A DNA stretch of 48,321 nucleotides from Leptolyngbya sp. DLM2.Bin27 (GTDB taxonomy: Bacteria > Cyanobacteriota > Cyanobacteriia > Phormidesmidales > Phormidesmidaceae): contig RECJ01000310.1 of NCBI GenBank assembly GCA_007694115.1, forward strand, positions 1 through 48,321. The letters are read 5' to 3'. This document shows positions 34,265 through 44,801 of the stretch, one piece after another (the stretch's first letter is position 1; every line of letters begins with the position of its first letter). Under the pieces are notes generated by a model, which did not search any database, was not told the DNA's origin, and worked only from the letters and a program-made list of their open reading frames with translations. The position numbers and the translations under genes were made by a program.

Positions 34265-35776
34265 ATGTCGCTAGTTAGTCTGCCAAACCTGCAGGAAATG
34301 ATTGATGTCATTAGCCGCGAACGCAATTTGCCTAAGCACGCGGTCGAAAATGCCATCCGCGAAGCCCTGCTCAAGGGCTACGAGCGCTACCGCCGCACCC
34401 GAGAGATCGACACCCATTTCGAAGAAGAATACTTTGACAACTTCGATATCGAGCTAGACGTAGACGACTACGACGACCAGGGCTTTCGGGTGCTGGCGAC
34501 TAAAACCATCGTCGAAGAAGTCACCAGTCAAGACCATGAGATTGCCCTAGCCGAGGTGCGCGAAGTCGCCCCCGAGGCCCAGGCCGGTGACACCGTAGTG
34601 CTCGATGTCACCCCCGACCAGCGCGATTTTGGCCGCATGGCCGCTATTCAGACCAAGCAGGTACTGGCCCAAAAGCTGCGCGACCAGCAGCGCAAGCTCG
34701 TCCAAGAAGAATTTCAGGATCTAGAGGGTTCGATTCTTTCGGCGCGGGTGCTGCGGTTTGAGCGCCAGTCAGTCATTATGGCGGTCAGCAGCAGTGTCGG
34801 CCAGCCCGAGGTCGAAGCCGAGCTGCTCAAGCGCGATCAGCTGCCCAACGACAACTACCGAGCCAACGCCACCTTCCGGGTGGCCCTCAAGAAGGTATCC
34901 GAAGGCTCCCATCGGGGGCCGCAGCTGCTGGTATCGCGAGCCGATGCGGCCCTGGTGGTAGAGTTATTCACCAACGAAGTGCCTGAAATCGAAGACGAAA
35001 TCGTGCGCATCGTGGCGGTGGCCCGAGAAGCCAATCCCCCCTCCCGTTCCGTTGGCCCCCGCACCAAAATTGCGGTAGATACCCTAGAGCGCGATGTCGA
35101 TCCGGTGGGAGCCTGCATTGGGGCACGGGGATCGCGCATTCAGGTGGTGGTCAACGAGCTGCGGGGCGAAAAAATTGACGTGATTCGCTGGTCGCCCGAC
35201 CCGGCCACCTACATCTCCAATGCCCTTAGCCCAGCTCGGGTAGACGAGGTGCGTCTAGTTAGCCCCGACGATCGCCAGGCTCACGTGCTGGTGCCTGAAG
35301 ACCAGCTCAGCCTGGCGATTGGCAAAGAAGGTCAAAATGTGCGGCTTGCGGCCCGCTTGACCGGTTGGAAAATCGACATCAAAGACTCCGGCAAGTACGA
35401 CTATGAGGCCGAAGATCGCAAGATAGCCGATCTGCTAGCCGCCCGTGAAGCCGCCGCCCGCGAGGCAGCAGAACTGGCGGCAGAGGAGGCAGAAGCCGCT
35501 GCCTGGAGGGCCGCCGCAGCGGCGGAACGGGCGGCGGAACGGGCGGCGGCAGAGGCGGCAGAGGCGGCAGAGGCTGGCCTGGAGGCTGCTACTGTGGTCG
35601 ACGACGCTGCCGAGGAAGCCGCCCCTGTAGTCGGGGAAGTCGCCCCTGTAGCCGAGCCAGTTAACCCCTTGGCTGAGGCAGCTGTCGACCTAGGAGACGA
35701 GCCGCCAGTAGAGCTGACCGAACCAGCGGCTGCGGAGGTAGAGTCACCGTTGACCGAGCCGTCGGAGGAGGAATAG
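34265..35776 (+). CDS. nusA: Transcription termination/antitermination factor NusA with Ala-rich tail
   Basis: About 503 residues. The N-terminal RNA-polymerase-binding domain runs to about 130, followed by the S1 domain (GSILSARVLRFERQSVIMAV) and two KH domains, including DPVGACIGARGSRIQVVVNE and SLAIGKEGQNVRLAARLTGW. After the core (about residue 390) comes a tail of over 100 residues made mostly of Ala and Glu, including REAAELAAEEAEAAAW and AERAAERAAAEAAEA, with repeated GCGGAACGGGCG-type bases. Many cyanobacterial NusA proteins end near the second KH domain, so this tail is unusual. ATG 34265 is chosen over GTG 34259 because AGAGGTGA lies 6 nt before it. Confidence 0.94.
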   Translation: MSLVSLPNLQEMIDVISRERNLPKHAVENAIREALLKGYERYRRTREIDTHFEEEYFDNFDIELDVDDYDDQGFRVLATKTIVEEVTSQDHEIALAEVREVAPEAQAGDTVVLDVTPDQRDFGRMAAIQTKQVLAQKLRDQQRKLVQEEFQDLEGSILSARVLRFERQSVIMAVSSSVGQPEVEAELLKRDQLPNDNYRANATFRVALKKVSEGSHRGPQLLVSRADAALVVELFTNEVPEIEDEIVRIVAVAREANPPSRSVGPRTKIAVDTLERDVDPVGACIGARGSRIQVVVNELRGEKIDVIRWSPDPATYISNALSPARVDEVRLVSPDDRQAHVLVPEDQLSLAIGKEGQNVRLAARLTGWKIDIKDSGKYDYEAEDRKIADLLAAREAAAREAAELAAEEAEAAAWRAAAAAERAAERAAAEAAEAAEAGLEAATVVDDAAEEAAPVVGEVAPVAEPVNPLAEAAVDLGDEPPVELTEPAAAEVESPLTEPSEEE

Positions 35777-35790
35777 CGGGAGGTCGCCCC

Positions 35791-36060
35791 ATGGAAACCA
35801 ACCATCGACGGTGCGTCAGCTGTCGGCAGATTGCGCCTAAGGCTGAGTTTTGGCGAGTGGTGCGGGTCTATCCAGATCGCAGCATCCGCCTAGACGAGGG
35901 CATGGGGCGATCGGCCTACCTCTGCCCCCAGACTGACTGTTTACGCCAGGCTCAGAAAAAGAAGCGCCTGAGCCGCGCGCTCAAGGCCAATGTACCCGAG
36001 GCCATCTACCAAAGCCTTTGGCAGCGACTGGAGACCACAGCAGTGAGTGAAAATACCTGA
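35791..36060 (+). CDS. rnpM: RNase P modulator RnpM (YlxR family)
   Basis: This 89-residue basic protein (DUF448) opens with the family signature RRCVSCRQ and has GRSAYLCP in the middle, both of which shape the YlxR fold. Its location between nusA and infB is conserved in many bacteria. In Bacillus the homologue RnpM binds and inhibits RNase P; I infer the same activity only from the family. It starts 14 bp after the nusA stop codon, so it is clearly in the operon. The C-terminal part is Lys/Arg/Leu-rich (KKKRLSRALKANVP). Confidence 0.92.
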   Translation: METNHRRCVSCRQIAPKAEFWRVVRVYPDRSIRLDEGMGRSAYLCPQTDCLRQAQKKKRLSRALKANVPEAIYQSLWQRLETTAVSENT

Positions 36061-36381
36061 CTTGCCCCCTCGATCACCCAAAATTTAAGAAAAAGCTGCC
36101 CAGTTGGCAGCCTCAACCAAGAATTTTTGCAAATGATCTTTTCTGAAGGGCCTTCCCTCTGAGATCCTGTTCATTAGGGATACAACTGATTAAACTCATA
36201 GTATGGGTACTCAAGGCAGCTCAACCGTCGGTTGACCTGTTTAGAGCCCATGGACACCTGACCTTGGTTTACAATGCCCTGTTAGGGCTAACGTCGTATC
36301 CGTCAGAATGGTTTGATGTCGTTTTGTTGGACGAAGCAGGTTGGTTTATGTAACAAGCTTGACTAGCGTAGGGAGATGTGG
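36061..36381. other. Intergenic leader before infB
   Basis: A 321-base gap with no gene separates rnpM from infB. A short stem GCTGCC-cagtt-GGCAGC lies near 36095-36111. A TTGACC at 36232-36237 and TACAAT at 36270-36275 are 32 bp apart, too far for one promoter. A hairpin GCCCTGTTAGGGC follows TACAAT. The length suggests infB may have its own promoter, but I cannot fix it. Confidence 0.4.
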
Positions 36382-39300
36382 ATGAACGGCAAAGTGAGAA
36401 TTTACGAGTTATCGAAGGAATTGAGTTTGGATAACAAGGACATCTTGGCGATCGCCAGTCGTCTAGACATTGCCGTGAAGAGTCACAGCAGCACCATCGC
36501 TGAGTCAGAAGCTGACCAAATTCGGGCAGCCGCTCGTCAGTCGCGCAGCAGCAGCAGCGGCCTCAATCGGCCCGATCGCCCCCGGCCTCCGGCTCCGGTT
36601 AAAACCGTGGCCCGACCCGAGCGCAAGCAGCAGATTTTAGAAATTCGTCGTCATCGGGTTACGCCTAAAACTGAGACGGCTTCTGCCCCTACCGCCCCTG
36701 CCCCAGCGCCCCAGGGAACAGCCTCCGTACCGCCCAGCGGCAGCGATCTATCTAGGCCGCCCAGTCGGCCTGGGGTGTCCTCGGCTAGCGACCAGGGTGA
36801 CCTCAAACCTCGGCCTCCCGCTGCCCCAAATCGCCCTGAGCCGGCATCGTCGGCTGCTCCCGGCTCGCCCACCCCCCCCGATGCCCCATCGCCGATTGCT
36901 CCCCAGCCGCCGGTAGAGCCACCGATTAAAGCCCGCCCTGAACTGGTGGGGCCAGTCTCCCGTGAGCAGGTCAATATTGGCGATCACGCTGAGCCGCCGA
37001 TCGAAGCAGCCCGCCCCCCCCGACCTGTGATTCGGCGGCCTGAAAGCCGTTCTAGGGAAGATCGCGTCACCGAGAGTCGGTCTGCAGACGGCAACGGCAC
37101 ACCACGTCCCACTATCCCAATTCGGGAAATTGATGCCGACGAAGATGTTCCTCGGCTCAAGCCCAAGCCCAAGCTACGGCGGCCCAGCACCGATGCTGAC
37201 ACAGCCAGAAATGAAGCGGAACGCGCCGAAACTCCGGCTGCCAGTGATTCTATTTCAGTGCTCGGAGTGGGTGGTCTCGATGAGACTCACCTCCGTCGGC
37301 CTTCCCCACCCCGCCATCGCCGAGACGAGCGCGAGGATGAAGACGACGATCAAAAGATGCGCGAGAAGGCCAGCAAGGCCGGCAAGACCAAGCGTCGGGG
37401 TCAAGGTGTATTAGGCGAAGACGACGAAGATATCGACGCCCTAGTCGATGAGCTAGAAGCAGGCGATGAGCAGCCCTCAGAAGCTATGCAGCTCAGCGTT
37501 TCCCTAGCTCGGCCGCCCAAGCCCAAGAGCGCTGGCGGAGCCAGGCCATCGTCACCGACGATGAAGAGCCACAAACCCCAGCACCGCGACAGCAGCAGCA
37601 GCAGTGGGGGCGGTCGCGGTCGTCGCGGTCGTCGCGGTGAGGCTCAGCCTACCCAAGAGCGGCCTGAGTTTATCGTGCTCTCGGAAGGTCTGACGGTGCA
37701 TGAGCTGGCCGAACAGATTTTGGTGCCTGAAACCGAGCTGATCAAATCGCTATTCTTCAAGGGCATCGCCGCCAACATCAACCAAACCCTCGACATTGAA
37801 ACCGCCAAGATGGTGGCTGAAGAGTTTGAGGTGATGGTCGAAACCAGCGAAGTCGAATCTGAGGCGAAGAAAGTCACTGAAATGCTGGACGAGGCCGACC
37901 TCGACAGCCTCCAGCGGCGACCACCCGTGGTCACGATCATGGGCCACGTTGACCACGGTAAAACCACCCTGCTCGACTCGATCCGCAAAACTAAGGTGGC
38001 CCAGGGCGAGGCTGGGGGCATCACCCAGCACATTGGCGCTTACCACGTCGATGTGGAGCACGATGGGGTTTCCCACCAAATTGTCTTCCTAGACACTCCG
38101 GGACACGAGGCCTTTACCGCTATGCGAGCCCGGGGCACTCGGGTGACCGACATCGCCATTCTGGTGGTGGCGGCCGACGACGGCGTGCGGCCCCAAACCA
38201 TTGAGGCCATCAGCCACGCCAAGGCGGCTGAGGTGCCTTTAATTGTGGCCATCAACAAGGTTGATAAAGAAACCGCCAACCCCGACCGCGTCAAGCAAGA
38301 GCTGATGGAGCACGGCCTAGTGCCCGAAGAGTGGGGCGGCGACACCATCATGGTGCCGGTGAGTGCCCTGGCGGGCGACAACCTAGACAGCCTGTTAGAG
38401 ATGATTGTGCTGGTGGCGGAGGTCGGCGATCTGCAGGCCAACCCAGACCGTCTAGCTCGGGGTACGGTGATCGAGGCCAACCTCGACAAGGCCCGTGGCC
38501 CTGTGGCTACCCTGCTGGTGCAAAATGGCACCCTGCGGGTGGGCGATTCGCTGGTGGCTGGCCCGATCTTGGGTAAGGTCAAAGCGATGCTTGATGACCG
38601 CCTCCAGCGGGTTCAGGTGGCTAGCCCCTCCTTTGCCGTTGAGGTGCTGGGGCTCAACGATGTCCCTGCCGCTGGCGATGAGTTTGAGGTCTATGCCGAC
38701 GAGAAAACCGCTCGGGCGGTGGCCGATAAGCGTATGCTCGACCAGCGTCAGTCGCGCTTGCAGCAGTCGATGGCCTCTCGCCGGGTGACGCTAAACACCA
38801 TTTCGGCCCAGGTGCAGGAGGGCGATCTCAAAGATCTCAACCTGTTGCTCAAGGCCGACGTGCAGGGGTCGATCGAAGCTATTCTGGCGGCGCTCCAGCA
38901 GCTGCCCCAGAACGAGGTGCAAATTCGGGTGTTGCTGGCCGCTCCTGGCGAGATCAGCGAAACCGACGTGGATTTGGCAGCGGCCAGTGGTGCGGTCATT
39001 ATTGGCTTCAACACCACCCTGGCACCGGGGGCGCGACAGTCTGCCGACCGCCAGGGTGTCGATGTGCGTGACTATGAGGTGATCTACAACCTGCTCGACG
39101 ATATTCAGGGGGCCATGGAAGGCCTACTCGACCCCGAAATGGTGGAAGAGACCCTGGGCCAAGTCGAAGTGCGGGCGGTCTTCCCGGTGCGCAAGGGGGC
39201 TGTGGCCGGCTGCTATGTGCTCTCGGGTAAGGTGACGCGCAACTGTAACCTGCGCGTCGTGCGCAAGGGCGAGGTAGTGTACACCGGTAAGCTCGACTCC

Positions 39301-39447
39301 CTCAAGCGGATGAAAGAAGATGCCAAGGATGTGGCCTCTGGCTTTGAGTGCGGCATCGGCATCGACAACTTCAGCGACTGGAAGGAGGGCGATATCATCG
39401 ACGCCTTCAAGATGGTCACGAAGCGTCGTACCCTGGCAATGACCTAA
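36382..39447 (+). CDS. infB: Translation initiation factor IF-2
   Basis: This GTPase of about 1021 residues brings initiator tRNA to the 30S subunit. It begins [20 protein letters not shown], the IF2-N motif. A long Pro/Arg/Ser-rich linker carries an Arg-Gly run ([11 protein letters not shown]), then comes the G domain with [21 protein letters not shown] and NKVD, and the domain 2-4 tail ending [14 protein letters not shown] chose ATG 36382 because GGGAG ends 6 nt before it; the earlier ATG 36376 directly abuts that motif. It is the last recognised gene of the rimP operon. Confidence 0.95.
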   Translation: MNGKVRIYELSKELSLDNKDILAIASRLDIAVKSHSSTIAESEADQIRAAARQSRSSSSGLNRPDRPRPPAPVKTVARPERKQQILEIRRHRVTPKTETASAPTAPAPAPQGTASVPPSGSDLSRPPSRPGVSSASDQGDLKPRPPAAPNRPEPASSAAPGSPTPPDAPSPIAPQPPVEPPIKARPELVGPVSREQVNIGDHAEPPIEAARPPRPVIRRPESRSREDRVTESRSADGNGTPRPTIPIREIDADEDVPRLKPKPKLRRPSTDADTARNEAERAETPAASDSISVLGVGGLDETHLRRPSPPRHRRDEREDEDDDQKMREKASKAGKTKRRGQGVLGEDDEDIDALVDELEAGDEQPSEAMQLSVSLARPPKPKSAGGARPSSPTMKSHKPQHRDSSSSSGGGRGRRGRRGEAQPTQERPEFIVLSEGLTVHELAEQILVPETELIKSLFFKGIAANINQTLDIETAKMVAEEFEVMVETSEVESEAKKVTEMLDEADLDSLQRRPPVVTIMGHVDHGKTTLLDSIRKTKVAQGEAGGITQHIGAYHVDVEHDGVSHQIVFLDTPGHEAFTAMRARGTRVTDIAILVVAADDGVRPQTIEAISHAKAAEVPLIVAINKVDKETANPDRVKQELMEHGLVPEEWGGDTIMVPVSALAGDNLDSLLEMIVLVAEVGDLQANPDRLARGTVIEANLDKARGPVATLLVQNGTLRVGDSLVAGPILGKVKAMLDDRLQRVQVASPSFAVEVLGLNDVPAAGDEFEVYADEKTARAVADKRMLDQRQSRLQQSMASRRVTLNTISAQVQEGDLKDLNLLLKADVQGSIEAILAALQQLPQNEVQIRVLLAAPGEISETDVDLAAASGAVIIGFNTTLAPGARQSADRQGVDVRDYEVIYNLLDDIQGAMEGLLDPEMVEETLGQVEVRAVFPVRKGAVAGCYVLSGKVTRNCNLRVVRKGEVVYTGKLDSLKRMKEDAKDVASGFECGIGIDNFSDWKEGDIIDAFKMVTKRRTLAMT

Positions 39448-39505
39448 GGGTATGACCGCCAAGCAGGCCCCGGCAAAGCACATGTAGCAAGCAATGGAGT
39501 CAACT

Positions 39506-40516
39506 ATGGAATCCTGGCGCTGCGATCCATACCTGTGGATACACCTAGTCGGCGTGGCTACGGTGCCCCTGTGGATCGACCTGTGCCTGCTGGGGCTGGC
39601 GGTGGCCACCCCAACCCTGCCGGGGCTAGAGCTGGGGTTGATTGTTGCTCTGGGGGTATTGCCGGTGCTGGTCATGCAGCTGCGCCGCCCCTTCTACATC
39701 TTTAGCCTGCCGGGGTTGGCCTTGCGCCCTGGGGCTTTAAAGGACGATCAGCTGCGGTTGCTGACTCAGTTTCGGCGGTGGCGGGTACGGCTAGGAGCGC
39801 TGCTGGTGCCGGTGCCGCTGGTGTGGGTCTTGGTGAAACTCTATCCCCTGGCCTTTTTAGCCCGCGAGTTTAGCCCTTTTGGCGGCTGGGGGCGGCTGGG
39901 GGGAATTGCGATCGCAGTTCTAGGCTTTTTTCTGGCCAACCTATTTCTCCAGGTGCCGGTGGCAGTACTACAGGTGATGGCTACCCCAGATCGTCGAATG
40001 CAGACCGTTGCCCCCTACCCCGCCGACCAAATTGCCGCTAGTTTTACCTGGTTTGGGTTGTCAGTGGGCAAAATTTTGCCTGACCTATTGCTTGTAGCTA
40101 CTACCCGGCCCGTAGTTGAGCCCCTGGCCGAAAACTTGGCCGATCTCGATTCTATGGTTGATACCAGTCAAACACTGCCCTCCCTAAGCCCGCTTCAGTC
40201 GATGTCCGCTCTACCTGGGCCACCTTCAGAGGCAGCAGCGGTGCCAGAGAAGCCAGAGGAAACGCCGTCGGAGGAAATCGCAGCGACTGTTTCGCCCAAT
40301 GCGGCGGTGCGGCATTTCGATCTAGCGGAGCCTGAGACTGTCTGGGGGCAGGTTCCGCTAGCTGATGACTCAGAAATCCACAGGCTGGACGAAGGTCGGC
40401 CAGAGTCATTGATCTGGTCACACCAATCAGATCAGATAGACAGCTCGTCTCAACACGAAGTATCGGGGCAAGACGGCAGAACAGCCACATTACCTCCCGT
40501 ACCTGTGGATATCTAG
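39506..40516 (+). CDS. Low-complexity-tail membrane protein (cyanobacterial family)
   Basis: About 336 residues. The N-terminal half is a membrane domain starting MESWRCDPYLWIHLVGVATV with four to five helices. The C-terminal half is soluble and low-complexity, rich in Pro, Glu, Ala and Ser (for example PEKPEETPSEEIAATVS). This fits a cyanobacteria-restricted group known as low-complexity tail membrane proteins, whose function is not known. ATG 39506 is preferred over 39494 because it matches that family's start and has GGAG 6 nt upstream. It follows infB by 58 bp and may be read from the same transcript. Confidence 0.78.
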   Translation: MESWRCDPYLWIHLVGVATVPLWIDLCLLGLAVATPTLPGLELGLIVALGVLPVLVMQLRRPFYIFSLPGLALRPGALKDDQLRLLTQFRRWRVRLGALLVPVPLVWVLVKLYPLAFLAREFSPFGGWGRLGGIAIAVLGFFLANLFLQVPVAVLQVMATPDRRMQTVAPYPADQIAASFTWFGLSVGKILPDLLLVATTRPVVEPLAENLADLDSMVDTSQTLPSLSPLQSMSALPGPPSEAAAVPEKPEETPSEEIAATVSPNAAVRHFDLAEPETVWGQVPLADDSEIHRLDEGRPESLIWSHQSDQIDSSSQHEVSGQDGRTATLPPVPVDI

Positions 40517-40729
40517 ACCTAAGCCTCTAGCTACTTAATAAACCATAGATTTTTTTCAATCCTATGTACTGTGGTTTTGGTCACAACGGCGGTGAGGCGG
40601 TTGCGCTATGTTGGATAAGTAGTCATTCACTGCTCCAAGATGTTCTCTTAGCTCGAATGTGTTTGAGCAGATCTAATGCTTGGAATGACAGAGAATTTAG
40701 CGTTTATCTGAGATTTCTTTGAGGCAGCT

Positions 40730-40930
40730 ATGGCCGTAACTCGCTCTGTAAACTCCACCCAGCTTTCTGACCACGCCCGCATTTGGTACAGCCTCAAAAA
40801 TGCGATCGCCGGTAGTTCTGGCTTTAAAAGCTGGAAAGGTGAACTACCGGTCGCTGAAGTTGAGACCGCCCCCCTTGATCAGCTAGTGCGCCGCTACCTG
40901 CGCGAAACCCTAGAGACCCTAGCCTACTAG
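40730..40930 (+). CDS. Small conserved hypothetical protein, 66 residues
   Basis: The short soluble frame starts MAVTRSVNSTQLSDHARIWY and ends LVRRYLRETLETLAY. It has an even mix of charged and aromatic residues, typical cyanobacterial codon use, and a helical C-terminus. Its composition differs from random frames nearby, so I call it real. It lies alone between the tail protein and pnp. Function is unknown and no family was recognised. Confidence 0.65.
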   Translation: MAVTRSVNSTQLSDHARIWYSLKNAIAGSSGFKSWKGELPVAEVETAPLDQLVRRYLRETLETLAY

Positions 40931-41437
40931 CGCCCTGCGCAACTTGATCCTATGCAAGTTGGTAGTATTGCCGATACCAAGCTACCCATCGCTCTATGCC
41001 CACCTCTATGGAGGTGCGTGGGGCAAACTCAGCAGCAACCACCAGGTGCCTGACATCGGCTTGGGTACTTTAACGCCCCCGACTGCGGGGGGCTAGGGTC
41101 GTCTGGGCCGGTTTTCCCCAGGCTGTTTTTCTCAACCGCATGAAGCGCCGCAGCGCCGCCGACCGGTAGTTGCCAATAGCGTAGATTTTGTCAGAAACCT
41201 GGCTGTCACCATCGGAGGGAGTTTGGCATCTCAGAGGACAGCCTCTTGACCATTTGGGCGCGGGTCTGGGTTACTCGGTCAAAACAGCCCCCTTGGTGGG
41301 CTTGAGACGCTCAAAAGCTTAAGTCTTTTGCCTATTTTTACCGACCGTGGCCTCGGCGAGAAGCCATTGCCACCATCGGTGCTAGGATCATGCAAAAGTA
41401 ACACAAAGAATGGCAAAGAGAAAGGACGTAGTCGTAC
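40931..41437. other. Intergenic region upstream of pnp, no gene supported
   Basis: This 507-base gap should contain the pnp promoter and leader; no known RNA element is recognised. A 31-codon in-frame stretch ending in a TAG at 41167-41169 (AVFLNRMKRRSAADR) may be a gene remnant but has no start codon that fits. No ribosomal protein S15 gene, a common neighbour of pnp, is present. Confidence 0.4.
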
Positions 41438-43591
41438 ATGCAAGAATTTGAAAAAACAATATCCTTCGGTGGCCGTGATATTCACCTGAGAGGTGGGCTG
41501 CTGGCTCCCCAGGCCGGAGGTGCTGTGCTGGTGCAGTCGGGAGAAACAGCGGTTCTGGTGACCGCAACCCGCTCAGCCGGTCGGCAGGGCATCGACTTTT
41601 TGCCCCTGCTGGTAGATTACGAAGAGCGCCTCTACGCCGCCGGGCGCATTCCCGGCGGGTTTTTGCGTCGAGAAGGGCGACCCCCGGAGCGGGCTACCCT
41701 AACCTGTCGTCTGATTGACCGCCCCATGCGACCGCTGTTTCCCCAGTGGCTGCGCGACGACATTCAGATTGTCGCCACTACCCTGGCCATGGACGAGCAA
41801 GTGCCCCCCGATGTGCTGGCGGCAACCGGCGCTTCGATCGCAGTGCTGCTGGCCAAAATTCCCTTCAGTGGCCCCATGGCGGCGGTGCGCGTGGGCCTAG
41901 TCGGCGATGACTTTGTGATCAACCCCACCTACAGAGAAGTGGAAACCGGCGATTTAGACCTGGTGGTGGCTGGTTCTCCCGACGGTGTGATCATGGTAGA
42001 AGCCGGGGCCAACCAGCTGCCCGAAGCCGATGTGATTGAGGCCATCGACTTTGGCTACGAGGTGGTGCAAGACCTGATTCAGGCCCAGCTCGATCTGATC
42101 AAAGAGCTGGGTATTGAGGTGGTGACGGAGCAAGAGCCCGAAACCGACCCCACCCTGGCCACCTTTATCGAAGAGAAAACCGCCGACGCCATCAAAGAGG
42201 TGCTGAAGCAGTTTAGTCTGACCAAGCCCGAGCGTGACGAAAAGCTAGATGCGATCAAAGCTGAGCTGGCCACGGCCATTGAGGCCCTAGACGACGACAA
42301 CCCGGTCAAGGTCGCGGTGGCCGAAAACGGCAAAGCCCTGGGCAACACCTACAAATCGGTGACCAAAAAGCTGATGCGGCAGCAGATCGTCGATGAAAAA
42401 GTGCGGGTCGATGGCCGCCAGCTCGACCAGGTGCGGCCGATCTCCTGCCAGGTGGGCCTACTGCCCAAGCGGGTACATGGCACCGGGCTGTTTCAGCGGG
42501 GCCTCACCCAGGTGATGTCGGTCACTACCCTGGGCACCCCCGGTGATGCTCAGACGATGGATGACCTCCACCCTGACGAAGAGAAGCGCTACCTGCACCA
42601 CTACAACTTTCCCCCCTACTCGGTGGGCGAAACGCGGCCCATGCGATCGCCTGGTCGTCGCGAGATTGGCCACGGTGCCCTAGCTGAGCGGGCCATGGTG
42701 CCGGTGCTGCCCGCCAAAGAAGACTTTCCCTACGTGATTCGGGTGGTGTCGGAGGTGCTGTCCTCCAACGGCTCCACCTCCATGGGGTCGGTGTGCGGCT
42801 CTACCCTGTCGCTGATGGATGCCGGGGTGCCAATCACCAAGCCCGTCAGCGGTGCCGCTATGGGTCTGATCAAAGAAGGCGATGAAGTGCGCATTCTCAC
42901 CGATATTCAGGGCATCGAAGACTTCCTGGGCGATATGGACTTCAAGGTAGCCGGTACCGACACCGGCATTACCGCCCTGCAAATGGATATGAAAATTACC
43001 GGTCTGCCCATGACGGTGATTGCCGAGGCCATCAACCAGGCCAAGCCCGCCCGGCTGCATATTCTAGAGAAAATGCTGGCCGCCATCGACAAGCCTAGAA
43101 CCGAGCTATCGCCCTACGCCCCCCGCCTGATCAGCTTCAAGATTGACCCCGAGATGATCGGCATGGTGATTGGCCCTGGCGGCAAGAAAATCAAGGCGAT
43201 CACCGAACAAACCGGCGCTAAAGTCGATATCAACGACGATGGCACCGTGACGGTCTCGGCGATCGAAGGTGAAAAAGCTCTTCAGGCCAAAGCCCTGATC
43301 GAGTCTATTGTCTTCAAGCCCTCCGCTGGCGACGTGTTTGTGGGCAAGGTGACCCGCGTGATCCCCATTGGGGCCTTTGTGGAGTTTATGCCCGGCCAGG
43401 AGGGTATGGTTCACATCTCGCAGCTGGCTGACTATCGAGTAGCCAAGGTCGAAGATGAGGTCAACGTGGATGACGAGGTGATCGTCAAAGTGCGTGAAAT
43501 TGACGGTCGAGGTCGCATTAACCTGACCCGCCTCAACATTCACCCCGACGAGGCGGCTGCCGCTCGTAACGCCGCTGGCGCGCGAGCATAG
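41438..43591 (+). CDS. pnp: Polyribonucleotide nucleotidyltransferase (PNPase)
   Basis: This 717-residue phosphorolytic 3'-to-5' exoribonuclease and RNA-tailing enzyme is complete. It has two RNase PH domains (first with [12 protein letters not shown], second with [13 protein letters not shown] and [16 protein letters not shown]), an alpha-helical linker, the KH domain ([20 protein letters not shown]) and the S1 domain ([20 protein letters not shown]). AAAGGA lies about 11 nt before the start. Two hairpins follow the stop codon (43654-43686 and 43689-43748) and should terminate transcription. In cyanobacteria, which often lack a separate poly(A) polymerase, PNPase also adds heteropolymeric tails. 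Confidence 0.96.
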   Translation: MQEFEKTISFGGRDIHLRGGLLAPQAGGAVLVQSGETAVLVTATRSAGRQGIDFLPLLVDYEERLYAAGRIPGGFLRREGRPPERATLTCRLIDRPMRPLFPQWLRDDIQIVATTLAMDEQVPPDVLAATGASIAVLLAKIPFSGPMAAVRVGLVGDDFVINPTYREVETGDLDLVVAGSPDGVIMVEAGANQLPEADVIEAIDFGYEVVQDLIQAQLDLIKELGIEVVTEQEPETDPTLATFIEEKTADAIKEVLKQFSLTKPERDEKLDAIKAELATAIEALDDDNPVKVAVAENGKALGNTYKSVTKKLMRQQIVDEKVRVDGRQLDQVRPISCQVGLLPKRVHGTGLFQRGLTQVMSVTTLGTPGDAQTMDDLHPDEEKRYLHHYNFPPYSVGETRPMRSPGRREIGHGALAERAMVPVLPAKEDFPYVIRVVSEVLSSNGSTSMGSVCGSTLSLMDAGVPITKPVSGAAMGLIKEGDEVRILTDIQGIEDFLGDMDFKVAGTDTGITALQMDMKITGLPMTVIAEAINQAKPARLHILEKMLAAIDKPRTELSPYAPRLISFKIDPEMIGMVIGPGGKKIKAITEQTGAKVDINDDGTVTVSAIEGEKALQAKALIESIVFKPSAGDVFVGKVTRVIPIGAFVEFMPGQEGMVHISQLADYRVAKVEDEVNVDDEVIVKVREIDGRGRINLTRLNIHPDEAAAARNAAGARA

Positions 43592-43653
43592 GCTAGCCAA
43601 ACGGAGCCCCCCCATAGACAACGTGGGCTAAGGTTCTCCGTACATATCCTCAG

Positions 43654-43686
43654 ACGGCCCGGTGCGTGAAACTGGGCTGTTTGTTA
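43654..43686 (+). terminator. First terminator-like hairpin after pnp
   Basis: ACGGCCC (43654-43660) pairs with GGGCTGT (43674-43680), 7 bp with one G-T pair and a 13-nt loop, followed by TTGTT. It lies 63 bp after the pnp stop codon. Confidence 0.6.
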
Positions 43687-43688
43687 GA

Positions 43689-43748
43689 ACCGGACGATGG
43701 CTAACCGATTAAAACAGGTGAGGCCATCGTCCAGTTTTCGTGCCTAGC
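43689..43748 (+). terminator. Second terminator-like hairpin after pnp
   Basis: GGACGATGGC (43692-43701) and GCCATCGTCC (43733-43742) are a perfect 10-bp stem, extended through AAC and GTT after one mismatch, with a 31-nt loop and TTTT at the end. Both hairpins suit transcription from pnp, not from the opposite, convergent gene. Confidence 0.65.
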
Positions 43749-43777
43749 CTCCTTACCGCTGCATCTTGACGGCGATC

Positions 43778-44782
43778 CTAGGTTTGCTGGCGGGGGTTCC
43801 AGCGCGATCGCTGTTCTTCGATGTGCATCGTTGCCTCATTCTTTTTGAGATGCCGGGGGCTGCTTTCAAACGACAGCGATGAAGGCAGGGCCTCTGGCCC
43901 ATAGGCCGCTCGCACAAACGCCGCCACATCAACATAGGATGGCGAAAAAACCGCGTCTTCTGACGAGGGCAAAGCGAGGTACGACCTCAGCGCGGCGGAA
44001 AACAACCCTGATCCATCGTCAAAAAAGCGCTCTGTGGTGGCTCCGTATTGGTCATAGGGGTAAAACGACAGATCTGCCGGGGCCTGGGCCGCCACCCAAG
44101 AGGCATAGGCCCAGTATTCGCTAAAAGTGCCAAACTCATTGGCCGATCGCATCATCAGCAACAGCCAGTGGCTATTGGTTTGGTAGTGGCTGTTGAGCTG
44201 GCGCTTAAAGGTGGCCAGGTGCTCTTGCTTAAACCACATGTGGTGCGGAATAAACGTGCCCTCCGGGTCGGTGCAGGGCTCGACCTCCAGCACTGAGCGA
44301 ATCCACTTGGCCCAGGTTGCCACAATGGCGGCATTGCCCCACTGGTTGTGCTGAAGCAAGGCAAATCGATGCTGGAGGCTAGACTGCTGCTCTTCAACTA
44401 GGGGCCAGGTGGCCACGGGCAGTAAATCACTGTCCCAAACCACATACCATTCGCTGAGATCGGCAATGCCTTCTGCTGCGCCCAGCTTGAGCAACTGCTG
44501 GTAGAACCAGCCCGGCGTATAGAGCGATGTGCCCAGATCTAGCTCGGCACAAATGGCGTCTTTGGTAAAGCCGCAGCCCTCAAAAAACGATTCTTCGCCG
44601 TGGGTAAACAGGCTGGCAACCTGCCAGGTGCTCGCTTTGTCTTGCAGGGCCTGGGCCTCCTGCTCTGGGGCAATGATATGAATGGCCCTGGGGGCGTAGT
44701 GGGTCGTAATGCCCTCTAGCACTGCCTGGGTATTCCAGCGGCAGCGGTAGAGCGGAATGACCACATCAAACTGGTTTGCCAT
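43778..44782 (-). CDS. DUF6492/glycosyltransferase-like protein
   Basis: The 334-residue soluble protein begins with a beta strand (FDVVIPLYRCRWNTQAVLEG) and has YVVWDSDLLPVATW at about 113-126, where WDSD resembles the DxD metal/nucleotide-sugar motif of GT-A glycosyltransferases. The rest is rich in Trp and Tyr, including HHMWFKQEHL and SEYWAYASW, as in the DUF6492 group of glycosyltransferase-like proteins. It starts 19 bp after the cyclase-like gene and is surely co-transcribed with it. I infer sugar transfer onto the cyclase product; acceptor and donor are unknown. The fold assignment is moderate. Confidence 0.65.
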   Translation of the reverse strand: MANQFDVVIPLYRCRWNTQAVLEGITTHYAPRAIHIIAPEQEAQALQDKASTWQVASLFTHGEESFFEGCGFTKDAICAELDLGTSLYTPGWFYQQLLKLGAAEGIADLSEWYVVWDSDLLPVATWPLVEEQQSSLQHRFALLQHNQWGNAAIVATWAKWIRSVLEVEPCTDPEGTFIPHHMWFKQEHLATFKRQLNSHYQTNSHWLLLMMRSANEFGTFSEYWAYASWVAAQAPADLSFYPYDQYGATTERFFDDGSGLFSAALRSYLALPSSEDAVFSPSYVDVAAFVRAAYGPEALPSSLSFESSPRHLKKNEATMHIEEQRSRWNPRQQT

Positions 44783-44801
44783 GGCTTGAGCAAAACTCTC
44801 T

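Noticed and set aside
36232-36275. A -35/-10 promoter pair for infB
   Set aside because: TTGACC and TACAAT are 32 bp apart, too far for one sigma-70-type promoter.
41074-41169. Remnant coding stretch ending AVFLNRMKRRSAADR
   Set aside because: Only about 31 codons without a fitting start; I could not link it to any family, so it is left as a note in the intergenic entry.
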